This document shows, in pieces, positions 9,474 to 17,466 of a stretch of DNA of 64,000 bases. Each line of letters opens with the position of its first letter. Positions within the stretch are counted from its first letter, which is position 1. This stretch comes from an uncultured Paracoccaceae bacterium (GTDB lineage: Bacteria > Pseudomonadota > Alphaproteobacteria > Rhodobacterales > Rhodobacteraceae), in the NCBI GenBank assembly GCA_947499725.1, contig CANMPK010000003.1, positions 389,912-453,911 of the forward strand, given 5' to 3'. Both the position numbers and the translations under genes were made by a program. The notes beneath the pieces are model-generated. The model ran no database searches, was not told the origin of the DNA, and saw only the letters and a program-made list of their open reading frames with translations.

Positions 9474-10241
9474 ATGTTGCGAATTTCTTGTCTCGTAGGG
9501 CTTTCGGCGCTTGTTTTGTCTGGCTGTGCCGCAATTGAGGAAGATAGCGCGGCGGGTGACCAGGCCTTGTACAATGCTTTTCTGGCAGCGCGGGGTGACT
9601 CTGATACTGTGTTTGCCGCTTATTTGGCCGCCAATGGCATTGATCTTGAGGCGCTGCTGGAGCTGGAAGAAGATGGTGAGCTGACGACCGCAGAGATCGC
9701 GGCCTTGTTGCCGACGTTGAGCACGGCGCCAGCGAGCAGTACGGCGCAAATGACAGGGGCCTATAAGATCACGGCGAGCGGCTTGAATAGTACAATTGCA
9801 GGCCGCATTACCATGGATGTTGATTTTGCCGATGGGACCACGTCTGGCGTTTTGCATAATAACTTCCTAGATGCTGATGGCACGGCTGACAGCTCTGTTG
9901 TGGAATTGGATGGCAACGTAGGATTTAGCGGCAATGTCGACCTGACAGACGGGTTCCATGACGCCAATAACGTGAACTGGCAGGTGCAGGCCGCAGGCGA
10001 GGGCACCTTGGTGGATGCAACGGATACCGCAGAGACATCGACGGACTACCGTTTGGATTTCGATCTGCACGGTGATTTGCTTGATGTGTCGGCAATGGGT
10101 GAAATCGGCGGTGTTGGTGACGTTGGCGATGTCGCCTCTTATGGTGAGATCGATGGCAATATCGATGTGACAAGCGCAGATGACACCACGCTGTATGATG
10201 TCTCTTCGGGCGAGTATTTTGTTTTCGAACAAGCTGACTGA
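9474..10241 (+). CDS. Probable Slam-dependent surface lipoprotein
   Basis: A 255-residue lipoprotein of unknown ligand. It has a signal peptide and lipobox (LVLSGC, Cys at about residue 18), an acidic helical linker (about 20-85), then a beta-rich, Asp/Gly-rich domain. That domain has strand patterns ITMDVDFADGT, GNVGFSGNVDL and YRLDFDLHGDL, recalling the small barrel of TbpB/factor-H-binding-type lipoproteins. The start at the ATG at 9474 follows GAGG by 7 bases. The Slam-like gene begins 19 bases downstream, the usual pairing of exporter with cargo. Function inferred from context and fold pattern, not from close sequence match. Confidence 0.6.
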   Translation: MLRISCLVGLSALVLSGCAAIEEDSAAGDQALYNAFLAARGDSDTVFAAYLAANGIDLEALLELEEDGELTTAEIAALLPTLSTAPASSTAQMTGAYKITASGLNSTIAGRITMDVDFADGTTSGVLHNNFLDADGTADSSVVELDGNVGFSGNVDLTDGFHDANNVNWQVQAAGEGTLVDATDTAETSTDYRLDFDLHGDLLDVSAMGEIGGVGDVGDVASYGEIDGNIDVTSADDTTLYDVSSGEYFVFEQAD

Positions 10242-10260
10242 TCAGGGTTGAGGTTTTGCG

Positions 10261-11388
10261 ATGCCTCGGTTGATGGGTTTTCCTGCGTTGAAGCGTCTTC
10301 TGGCGGGGGCATGTTGTCTGTTTGCGAGCACTGTTTCCGCGATGGACAGTGCAACGGCTTTGGCCCATTTCAAGCGCGCGCATCTTGAGGCGGAAGCGGG
10401 TCAGACCAAGCAGGCGCAGCGTCGGCTTGAGTGGTTGTTGCGTGAAGATCGGGAGAGCCTGGTGCGCAGCAAAGCTTATCAGCTGGCTTTGAGTAAATTG
10501 CTGCAAGAGACGCCTTTGTCCTTTTCTTTCACGGCCGGTTTGTCGATTGCGGATAACCCGCGGCGCAGCAGTTCGGCGGATGTGTTTGAGACGGACTTGG
10601 GCAGATTTGACATTGCAAGCGATGATGACGGGGTCGGGTTTGGCTTATCGCTTGGGGCGGATCTGCGGTACCGGCATTCCTATTCTGTTGGTCGCATCGT
10701 CGAGGCGCGTTTGGGGGCCACTGGGCTTGTCCATGAATTTGACGCCTTGCAGTATTTTAAGCCAGAGGTCCGCCTGAGCCATATCTGGCAGGGCGCTGGA
10801 CGCAGCTACACAGTGTCGGCCTATCAAAATGCGGGGATCTATCCTGATTTAGAGGGGCGCGATGATCCGGATTATCGCGCCTTGGGGATCTCTGCCACGG
10901 GGCGTTCTGCTTTGGGGCAGGGGCGCAGTGTCAGTGGTTTTTTGCGGCTGGAAGACCGCCAGTATCAAGAGCTGGAGCATCTGACTGGGCAGACCTATGG
11001 GCTGGGGGGCAGTTATGTGTTGCCAACCCCAGTGGGCGGGCGTGTCACTGTGTCTGGGCAATTGGCACGGGCTGATCTGACGGCGGCGCATTATTCTTAT
11101 TGGTCTGTCGGGGGCAGCGTGGCCTATGCGGATACAACGGCGGGTGGTTTGTCTTGGTCGCTTGGGGCTGGGCAGACTTGGCGGGATTATGATGGCCTGT
11201 TCACTGCGCTGAGTTATGCGCGTGAAGACCGAGAGGCGCGTGTGTTTATTGGCTTGTCGCATGAAGACATTCATTTCAAAGCCCTGCAGCCTCGTTTGAA
11301 TTGTTCTTATTCAAAACAGACCTCGAATGTGGCCCTTTTTCAAAACGATGGGGTCTCTTGTTCGGTTCGGGTCAATCATCGCTTTTAA
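10261..11388 (+). CDS. Slam-like outer-membrane protein (surface lipoprotein assembly modifier, type XI secretion)
   Basis: Predicted outer-membrane translocon that displays lipoproteins on the cell surface. The 375 residues start with a signal peptide (cleavage near FASTVSA). A short helical, TPR-like region follows (about 30-85: HFKRAHLEAEAGQTKQAQ, RLEWLLRED). A long array of amphipathic strands then ends in Phe (VRVNHRF), the beta-barrel signature. The end pattern P-x-L-x-Y-x(5)-SN-x-ALFQ matches Slam barrels (SlipAM, DUF560) as I know them. The N-terminal domain is shorter than in Neisseria Slam. Directly follows its likely cargo. Confidence 0.65.
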   Translation: MPRLMGFPALKRLLAGACCLFASTVSAMDSATALAHFKRAHLEAEAGQTKQAQRRLEWLLREDRESLVRSKAYQLALSKLLQETPLSFSFTAGLSIADNPRRSSSADVFETDLGRFDIASDDDGVGFGLSLGADLRYRHSYSVGRIVEARLGATGLVHEFDALQYFKPEVRLSHIWQGAGRSYTVSAYQNAGIYPDLEGRDDPDYRALGISATGRSALGQGRSVSGFLRLEDRQYQELEHLTGQTYGLGGSYVLPTPVGGRVTVSGQLARADLTAAHYSYWSVGGSVAYADTTAGGLSWSLGAGQTWRDYDGLFTALSYAREDREARVFIGLSHEDIHFKALQPRLNCSYSKQTSNVALFQNDGVSCSVRVNHRF

Positions 11389-11427
11389 GGGATTGCCGAT
11401 TTGCTGCGCTGACCTAGATTGTCCTGT

Positions 11428-12087
11428 ATGAAACGCGGATTGATGATTGGTGCCTCGGGCGGAATAGGCGCAGCGATGGCGGCTGTGATGGCCCAAGACG
11501 GCTATGCGTTGACCTGTTTGTCGCGGTCAGAAGATGGGTTTGACTATGCAGACCCAGATGGTTGCACGGCGGCTTTAGATCGTTTGCAGGGTGAGTTTGA
11601 TGTGATCTTTGTCGCCACTGGGGCGTTGAGTGTTGGGGCTGAACGGCCTGAGAAGGCATTGGGCGAGATCTCGGCAGAGGCTTTGGCGGCGCAGTTTGCT
11701 GTGAATACGATTGGGCCCGCTTTGGTGTTGCGCCATGCAAAACGGTTGCTGGCGCGCGATCGGCGGGCGGTGTTTGCGGCTTTGTCGGCGCGGGTCGGCT
11801 CGATTGGAGATAACCGGTTGGGCGGCTGGTATGGGTATCGCGCCTCAAAGGCGGCGCTGAACCAGTTGGTGCATACGGGGGCGATTGAGCTGGCGCGTAG
11901 TCATAAGCAGGCTGTTTGCGTGGCTTTGCATCCGGGCACTGTGGACACCACTTTTACGCAGAACTATCAGGCGCAGAAACATAGCCCTGCAGAGGCGGCT
12001 GCGCATTTGTGGCGTGTTTTGAACGAATTAACCCCCGCTCAGAGCGGGGGCTTTTATGATTGGAAAGGCGAACAGATCGCTTGGTAG
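11428..12087 (+). CDS. SDR-family oxidoreductase (C-factor-like)
   Basis: A 219-residue short-chain dehydrogenase of unknown substrate. It has a shortened nucleotide loop GASGGIGAAM, the catalytic Ser in ALSARVGSIGD, and YGYRASKAALNQ with the Tyr-x3-Lys pair. The C-terminal pattern SGGFYDWKGEQIAW is typical of C-factor/CsgA-like SDRs. ATG at 11428 preferred over a TTG at 11419. The gene lies 39 bases after the Slam-like gene. An intrinsic-terminator-like hairpin is encoded inside its last 19 codons (12032-12055). Confidence 0.85.
   Translation: MKRGLMIGASGGIGAAMAAVMAQDGYALTCLSRSEDGFDYADPDGCTAALDRLQGEFDVIFVATGALSVGAERPEKALGEISAEALAAQFAVNTIGPALVLRHAKRLLARDRRAVFAALSARVGSIGDNRLGGWYGYRASKAALNQLVHTGAIELARSHKQAVCVALHPGTVDTTFTQNYQAQKHSPAEAAAHLWRVLNELTPAQSGGFYDWKGEQIAW
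12032..12055 (+). terminator. Intrinsic terminator embedded in the SDR coding region
   Basis: CCCCCGCT / AGCGGGGG forms an 8-bp GC stem with a CAG loop and is followed by CTTTT. It lies wholly inside the SDR gene, about 32 bases before its stop codon, and encodes the conserved TPAQSGG segment. Only 4 bases separate the SDR stop from the convergent MORN gene. Confidence 0.6.
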
Positions 12088-12091
12088 CGGC

Positions 12092-13510
12092 TTAGTTTTG
12101 CTGCACTTCGACAGCGTCTTGCTGTAGCGCGCCGTTTTCCCAGTTGCCTGTCGCCTCTTGGCCAGAAGCGTATTTCATGGTGCCTTCGCCTTGGCGTTTG
12201 CCGGCTTTGAAGAGGCCCTCGTAGACATCGCCATTGGCATAGGTGGCCACACCTTGGCCTTCGATTTCACCGTTCAGCCATGCGCCTGTGTAGGTGAACC
12301 CATCTGGCATTGTGATTGTGCCGGTGCCTTCGCGTTGGCCGTTTAAGAAGTTGCCAGCATAGACCGTGCCATCTGGGTAAGTGGCGGTGCCTTCGCCATG
12401 GCGCTGGCCCTCGGCCCATTGGCCTTCATATTTGTAGCCATCAGAATAGGTCATCACGCCCATGCCGTGGTTCTTGGCGTTTTGGAACTCACCTTCGTAG
12501 ACCAGACCATTTGTGTAGGTCGCTTTGCCTGTGCCTTGGATGATGCCGCCCGCCCAGTCGCCTTCGTAGACAGAGCCATCTGGGTAGGTGATCATGCCTT
12601 GGCCATCGGCCAGATCCGCGTTGAATTGGCCCACATAGATGGAGCCATCAGGGTAGGTGACGGTGCCGTTGCCTTGGATTTGGCCAGCCATCCAATCGCC
12701 TTCGTATTTATAGCCATCTGCGCCGATGAACACGCCTGTGCCTTCACGGCGGTCCGCTTTGAATTCGCCTTCGTAGACATCGCCATTGGCATAGTTCACG
12801 CGGCCGATACCTTGGCGTTGCCCGCCGACCAGCGTGCCCTCGTAGATGTCGCCGTTTGGTTGGGTAAGCTTGCCTTGGCCATCGATTTGACCTGCAGCCC
12901 ATAGGCCTTCGTAGACCAAGCCATCTGGCATGGTCAGCGTGCCTGTGCCTTGACGCTCGCCGGCCACGATTTGGCCGGTGTACACGGCGCCATCTGGATA
13001 GGTGATTTGGCCGTTGCCTTCTTTCACGCCATTGACCCAGTCACCTGCATAGACATAGCCGCCCGGGCTGCGCATGGTGCCGGTGCCATCGTGCATGGCG
13101 TTTACAAAACCGCCCTCGTAGGTCACGCCATTGGCGTAGACTGCAAGGCCTTGGCCGGTGATCTTACCGTCGAGCCATTCGCCTTCGTAAGTGCCGCCAT
13201 CGGCGAAGGTGATTTGACCCACGCCTTCGGGTTTGCCTTTGATGAATTCACCTTCGTAGACAGAGCCATTGGGGAAAGTTGCTTCGCCCATGCCGAGGAT
13301 CTCGCCATCGACCCAGTCGCCCACATAAGTGTAGCCATTGGGCAGGCGGTAGGTGCCGCGCCCATGTTGCAGGCCATCTTTGAAGGTACCTTCGTAAACG
13401 CCGCCATCATCGTATTGTTTGGTGAGTACGCTGCCGTCTTGCGCCAAAACGCCTTGTGTTCCCAGTGCGAAAAGCGCCGCTGCGAGTGTAATGGCCTGTG
13501 GTGTCTTCAT
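12092..13510 (-). CDS. Exported MORN-repeat protein, 19 repeats
   Basis: A 472-residue protein with a Sec signal peptide (cleavage after about residue 23, GVLAQ). From residue 33 to 466 it consists only of MORN repeats: a first partial unit, then 18 units of exactly 23 residues with no indels, around the core P-D-G-x-x-Y-x-G-x-W/F. Only VEVQQN follows the array. Position 14 of the unit alternates Phe and Trp, giving a 46-residue super-repeat. MORN arrays form elongated beta sheets that bind proteins or lipids. Here it is predicted periplasmic or surface-exposed. No catalytic domain is fused. Partner and role unknown. Confidence 0.9.
   Translation of the reverse strand: MKTPQAITLAAALFALGTQGVLAQDGSVLTKQYDDGGVYEGTFKDGLQHGRGTYRLPNGYTYVGDWVDGEILGMGEATFPNGSVYEGEFIKGKPEGVGQITFADGGTYEGEWLDGKITGQGLAVYANGVTYEGGFVNAMHDGTGTMRSPGGYVYAGDWVNGVKEGNGQITYPDGAVYTGQIVAGERQGTGTLTMPDGLVYEGLWAAGQIDGQGKLTQPNGDIYEGTLVGGQRQGIGRVNYANGDVYEGEFKADRREGTGVFIGADGYKYEGDWMAGQIQGNGTVTYPDGSIYVGQFNADLADGQGMITYPDGSVYEGDWAGGIIQGTGKATYTNGLVYEGEFQNAKNHGMGVMTYSDGYKYEGQWAEGQRHGEGTATYPDGTVYAGNFLNGQREGTGTITMPDGFTYTGAWLNGEIEGQGVATYANGDVYEGLFKAGKRQGEGTMKYASGQEATGNWENGALQQDAVEVQQN
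12113..13414 (-). repeat. Array of 69-bp MORN-coding repeats
   Basis: Eighteen full 69-bp units and one 5' partial unit encode the MORN array. Conservation is at protein level; the DNA of individual units has diverged, so this is an old coding array and not a recent tandem duplication. Confidence 0.85.
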
Positions 13511-13673
13511 GTCTCTGCCCTTAGATGGGAAATCCGTCTAAAACGGTTGGTTTAGCCGAAACTTAGAGCTTTGCACGCTCGCGAGCAACGTCTTTTGAAG
13601 CTTTGTGCTTTTCCTTGCTCACCGATCTGATAAATCTTGCGCCAGACAGATGCAGCACACAGCAGGAGCCTCT

Positions 13674-15332
13674 ATGTCCGAACGATTTCGCGTGACACTT
13701 GCCCAAGCCAACCCAGTGATGGGGGATATTGCGGGCAATGCGGCCAAAGCCAAAGCGGCTTGGGAAGCTGGTAAAGCGGCTGATGCACAGCTTGTGGCGC
13801 TGCCAGAGCTGTTTATTCTGGGGTATAACCCGCAGGATTTGGTGATGAAGCCCGCGGTTCAGGCCGCCTGTATGGAAGCGATTGAGGCTTTGGCGGCCGA
13901 GTGCGCCGATGGTCCTGCGCTGACGATTGGCGGGCCTTATGCCGAGGGCGATAAGCTGTTTAACGCCTATTTCGTGCTGAATGGTGGCAAGATCGTCAGC
14001 AAACAGCTGAAGCACCACCTGCCGAACTACAATGTGTTTGACGAGGTGCGCCTGTTTGATAGTGGCCCGCTGGGTGGGCCTTATGCGGTGGGCAACACGC
14101 GCATTGGCTCTCCGATTTGCGAAGATGCTTGGTTTGAAGATGTGGCCGAGACCTTGGAAGAAAGTGGGGCGGAGTTCCTGCTGGTGCCCAATGGCTCGCC
14201 TTACTATCGCGACAAGTTTGATCGCCGCATGAGCCATATGGTGGCGCGTGTGATCGAAACTGGGCTGCCGCTAATTTACCTGAATATGGTCGGTGGTCAG
14301 GATGATCAGGTGTTTGACGGGGGATCTTTTGTTTTGAACCCGGGTGGGCATTTGGCCGTGCAATTGCCGGTGTTTGACGAAGAGATCGCCCATATCGATC
14401 TGGTGCGCGGCGAAGATGGCTGGGTCTGTGAGGCTGGGCCAAAGGCTTTGCTGCCGTCTGGCGAAGAGCAAGATTACCGCGTTTGCGTGGAAGCTTTGCG
14501 CGATTACATGGGCAAGACCGGCTTTAAGAAGGTTCTGCTGGGCCTGTCCGGCGGGATTGATTCCGCCATTGTGGCCACGATTGCTGTGGACGCCTTGGGC
14601 GCGGAAAACGTGCGCTGCGTGATGCTACCGTCTGAATATACCTCGCAAGGGTCGCTGGATGACGCGGAAGACATCGCGAAGCGTTTGGGTGTGCATTATG
14701 ATTTCGTGCCGATTGCTGAGGGGCGTCAGGCCATTACCAACACCTTGGCGCCTTTGTTTGCCGGCCTTGAAGAAGGGCTGACCGAAGAGAATATTCAGTC
14801 GCGCCTGCGTGGGCTGTTGTTGATGGCCATGTCCAATAAATTTGGCGAGATGCTGTTGACCACGGGCAATAAATCCGAGGTCGCGGTGGGCTATGCCACG
14901 ATCTATGGCGATATGAATGGCGGCTATAACCCGATCAAAGACATGTATAAAACGCGTGTCTTTGAGACTTGCCGCTGGCGCAATGAGAACCACCGCGATT
15001 GGATGTCTGGCCCTGCGGGTGAGGTTATTCCGGTGTCGATCATCGACAAACCGCCATCCGCTGAATTGCGTCCTGATCAGAAAGACGAAGACAGCCTGCC
15101 GCCGTATGACGTGCTGGATGGTATCCTGCATATGTTGGTGGATGAGGAGAAGTCCGTCGCTGATTGTGTTGAAGCTGGTTATGCGCGGGAAACCGTCAAG
15201 CGGGTGGAGCATTTGCTGTACATCAGCGAATACAAACGCTTCCAATCTGCGCCGGGGGCGCGGTTGTCGAAGAAGGCATTCTGGTCGGATCGTCGGTATC
15301 CGATTGTGAACCGGTTTCGCGACGATAGCTAA
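13674..15332 (+). CDS. nadE: Glutamine-dependent NAD+ synthase
   Basis: Amidates nicotinic acid adenine dinucleotide to NAD+ using glutamine and ATP. The 552 residues comprise an N-terminal glutaminase domain of nitrilase type and a C-terminal synthetase. The glutaminase has Glu in LPELFILGYNPQD, Lys in KHHLPNYNVFDE and Cys in GSPICEDAWF. The synthetase has the ATP-pyrophosphatase loop GLSGGIDSAI (about residue 290) and TTGNKSEVAVGYATIYGDM. The ATG at 13674 follows AGGAG by 5 bases; a GTG 69 bases upstream is in frame but lacks support. Followed by a bidirectional terminator. Confidence 0.97.
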   Translation: MSERFRVTLAQANPVMGDIAGNAAKAKAAWEAGKAADAQLVALPELFILGYNPQDLVMKPAVQAACMEAIEALAAECADGPALTIGGPYAEGDKLFNAYFVLNGGKIVSKQLKHHLPNYNVFDEVRLFDSGPLGGPYAVGNTRIGSPICEDAWFEDVAETLEESGAEFLLVPNGSPYYRDKFDRRMSHMVARVIETGLPLIYLNMVGGQDDQVFDGGSFVLNPGGHLAVQLPVFDEEIAHIDLVRGEDGWVCEAGPKALLPSGEEQDYRVCVEALRDYMGKTGFKKVLLGLSGGIDSAIVATIAVDALGAENVRCVMLPSEYTSQGSLDDAEDIAKRLGVHYDFVPIAEGRQAITNTLAPLFAGLEEGLTEENIQSRLRGLLLMAMSNKFGEMLLTTGNKSEVAVGYATIYGDMNGGYNPIKDMYKTRVFETCRWRNENHRDWMSGPAGEVIPVSIIDKPPSAELRPDQKDEDSLPPYDVLDGILHMLVDEEKSVADCVEAGYARETVKRVEHLLYISEYKRFQSAPGARLSKKAFWSDRRYPIVNRFRDDS

Positions 15333-15361
15333 GGGGCGGTCCTAAGGCATTGGTGTTAAAG

Positions 15362-15390
15362 AAAAGCCCTCTCGATGTGAGAGGGCTTTT
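15362..15390. terminator. Bidirectional terminator nadE / metallo-hydrolase
   Basis: AAAAGCCCTCTC / GAGAGGGCTTTT, a 12-bp stem with a 5-base loop, flanked by A and T runs so that it works on both strands. It lies between two convergent genes. Confidence 0.9.
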
Positions 15391-15407
15391 CGGTTTTTGG
15401 GGCCAGC

Positions 15408-16331
15408 TTACAGATACAACTGATAGGTCGCTGGAGTGTAGTGGAAGCCGTCGCCCTGGGCCTCGACATAGCCCACACCCGGGAATGGCATGTGGTAGCC
15501 CACGAAAGGGATATTGTCGGCGGCCATCATGCCCAACAGGCGGCGGCGGGTGGCTGCTGCTGCGGATTTGTCCATGTCAAAGCGGACTTCCCAATCTGGA
15601 TGCGCGACGGACCAGATATAGTGGTTGGCAATGTCAGCGCCGAGGATCAGCTGAGAGCCTTCGCTTTCGATGCGGTACGCCATGTGACCCGGTGTGTGGC
15701 CGAAGGCCGCAACCGCAGAGATGCCGCTGGCGACGGTGCCTTGGTCATCCAGCATGGCGAATTTCTCGGCCAGTGGTTTAACCTTGCCGTTGAAGCCTTG
15801 GTTGTCGGACTTGGACCAGAAATCAAATTCCGCCGCGCCGGTGATGTAACGTGCGTTTTTGAAGGTTTCGCCAGCGTCGCCTGCGATGCCGCCGATGTGG
15901 TCGCCGTGCATGTGGGTGAGGACCACTGCATCGACTTGGTCTGCTGTATAGCCAGCCGCTTCTAATGCGCCGGTGATGCCTGCTGGGTTAAGGCCTGTGT
16001 CAAACAGAACCAGCTCAGAGCCGGTGTTCACAACGGTTGGCGTAAAGAAGAACTGCGCCACATCGTTTGGGATATTGGCGGCGGCAGAGGCTGCGTCAAA
16101 TTCTGCCTCATCTACGTTTAGGCCAAAGATGCCCTTTGGGTTTTCGACGGCACGGGTGCCTGCCAGCAGCGTGGTCACTTCAAAGGCGCCCACTTTCATG
16201 CGGTTGAACTTGGCAGGGCCAACGCCCAACATGTCTGCGGCGGCCATGGCTGTGTTGCCTTGTGCCAGAACAGGTAGGGCGGCTGTGCCGGCGAGGAAAT
16301 GTCTACGAGAAATACGGGGAGCTTTAAGCAT
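15408..16331 (-). CDS. Tat-exported MBL-fold metallo-hydrolase
   Basis: A 307-residue metallo-beta-lactamase-fold hydrolase. It has a twin-arginine signal (SRRHFLAGTAALPVLAQ, cleavage near residue 30), so it is folded before export to the periplasm. Zinc ligands appear in THMHGDHIGG, a later His (FGHTPGHMAY) and Asp (ILGADIANHY). The pattern recalls lactonase/arylsulfatase-like periplasmic MBL proteins of proteobacteria. The substrate is unknown. Transcribed alone, converging on nadE. Confidence 0.88.
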   Translation of the reverse strand: MLKAPRISRRHFLAGTAALPVLAQGNTAMAAADMLGVGPAKFNRMKVGAFEVTTLLAGTRAVENPKGIFGLNVDEAEFDAASAAANIPNDVAQFFFTPTVVNTGSELVLFDTGLNPAGITGALEAAGYTADQVDAVVLTHMHGDHIGGIAGDAGETFKNARYITGAAEFDFWSKSDNQGFNGKVKPLAEKFAMLDDQGTVASGISAVAAFGHTPGHMAYRIESEGSQLILGADIANHYIWSVAHPDWEVRFDMDKSAAAATRRRLLGMMAADNIPFVGYHMPFPGVGYVEAQGDGFHYTPATYQLYL

Positions 16332-16417
16332 CTGAGAATCTCCTTTTTTCAGATAAGCTCAAATATAGTGTAGTTGTGAGACTCTGGCGGTAGAGTTTTC
16401 GTGATCAGGAGGCTGAA

Positions 16418-16846
16418 ATGTCTGACAATAAAACCCAGCCCACAGGCCTTGCGCCGCGTGCGTTTGTGGAAGCGATTGAGCATCCTGTACGGCGCGCGGA
16501 TGGCTTGGTGTTACTGGATCTGTTTGCCGAGGTCAGCGGGTTTGAACCGGTGATGTGGGGACCAACGATTATTGGATATGGTAAGTATCACTACGTCTAT
16601 GACAGCGGGCGCGAGGGCGACTTTTTAGCGACGGGGTTTAGCCCGCGCAAAAGCAATCTGTCGATCTACATCATGCCCGGGTATCAGGATTATTCAGGCA
16701 TTTTGGCGGATTTGGGAAAGCATAAGCTGGGGAAAAGCTGCCTTTATGTGAACAAGCTGGCGGATATTGATCTAGATGTGCTGCGCCGCTTGATCCGTGT
16801 GGGCTTGGATGATCTGCATCAGAAATGGCCGGTGACGGCGGGGTGA
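16418..16846 (+). CDS. DUF1801 (YdhG-like) protein
   Basis: A 142-residue cytosolic protein with the DUF1801 pattern: VMWGPTIIGYGKYHYVYDSG, GFSPRKSNLSIYIMPGY, and the late LGKHKLGKSCLYVNKLADIDL. The molecular function of the family is not established; some members are found near iron-sulfur or stress genes. GGAG lies shortly before the ATG. It is followed after 4 bases by an exported protein gene, so the two are probably co-transcribed. Confidence 0.85.
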   Translation: MSDNKTQPTGLAPRAFVEAIEHPVRRADGLVLLDLFAEVSGFEPVMWGPTIIGYGKYHYVYDSGREGDFLATGFSPRKSNLSIYIMPGYQDYSGILADLGKHKLGKSCLYVNKLADIDLDVLRRLIRVGLDDLHQKWPVTAG

Positions 16847-16850
16847 AAGG

Positions 16851-17405
16851 ATGATGAAACGTGTTTTAACGGCGCTGGGCGTGGTGTTTTCTCTGGCAGG
16901 GCCTGCTACTGCTGGGGATTGGTTCACACATGAATTTGGCGAATTGCGCGCCTATCACGGGGATTGGCTGAATGTGTGTGACGCCAATGGGCATGGGCAA
17001 TGCCGCGCGGTACAATATGAACCGGCGCAGGATGGCAGTCGCTTTTTTGGCGAGGCGCGGCTGGCTTTGTATTACGAAACACCCACGCGCTATGTGGCGG
17101 AGATTTACGCCAAGGGTTTGGTGGCCGATCAGGTGGATGCTCTGGTGTTGGATTTTGGTGGGGCGGTGATGCAGCTTGCGCCAGAAGACTGGCAGCTTGG
17201 CGGGGCCTATTTGGCCAATCTGGCAGAGACGGTTGCGATTGTGCAGCCTGAGTTGGCCCATATTTTCGAAGAGCATGTGCGCCGGTATGGGCGGTTGAAT
17301 GTGTCTTTCCTGTCGTACGGGGCGGAAATTCGGGCGGCGTCTTTCTCGTTGCGCGGCTCTGATGCTGCTTTGCGGGCGATTGATGTCTATGAGGCGGGGC
17401 GGTAG
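16851..17405 (+). CDS. Exported protein of unknown function
   Basis: A 184-residue protein with a Sec signal peptide (cleavage near GPATAG, about residue 22). The mature part starts with an aromatic-rich HGDWLNVCDANGHGQCRAV segment whose two Cys could form a disulfide. This faintly resembles invasion-associated locus B/DUF1176-type periplasmic proteins, too weakly to assign. An ATG at 16854 is an equally good start. Follows DUF1801 by 4 bases; gltX begins 61 bases after its end. Confidence 0.7.
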   Translation: MMKRVLTALGVVFSLAGPATAGDWFTHEFGELRAYHGDWLNVCDANGHGQCRAVQYEPAQDGSRFFGEARLALYYETPTRYVAEIYAKGLVADQVDALVLDFGGAVMQLAPEDWQLGGAYLANLAETVAIVQPELAHIFEEHVRRYGRLNVSFLSYGAEIRAASFSLRGSDAALRAIDVYEAGR

Positions 17406-17466
17406 CCCTGTTTTCTGGACAAAGGGCGCGGGGTGTGAGACAGAGCCTGCAACTTTGGAGACTCGT

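Noticed and set aside
12113..13414. Regular 69-bp periodicity that could be mistaken for a CRISPR or satellite array
   Set aside because: The repeats are in frame, protein-level only, without constant repeat and variable spacer.
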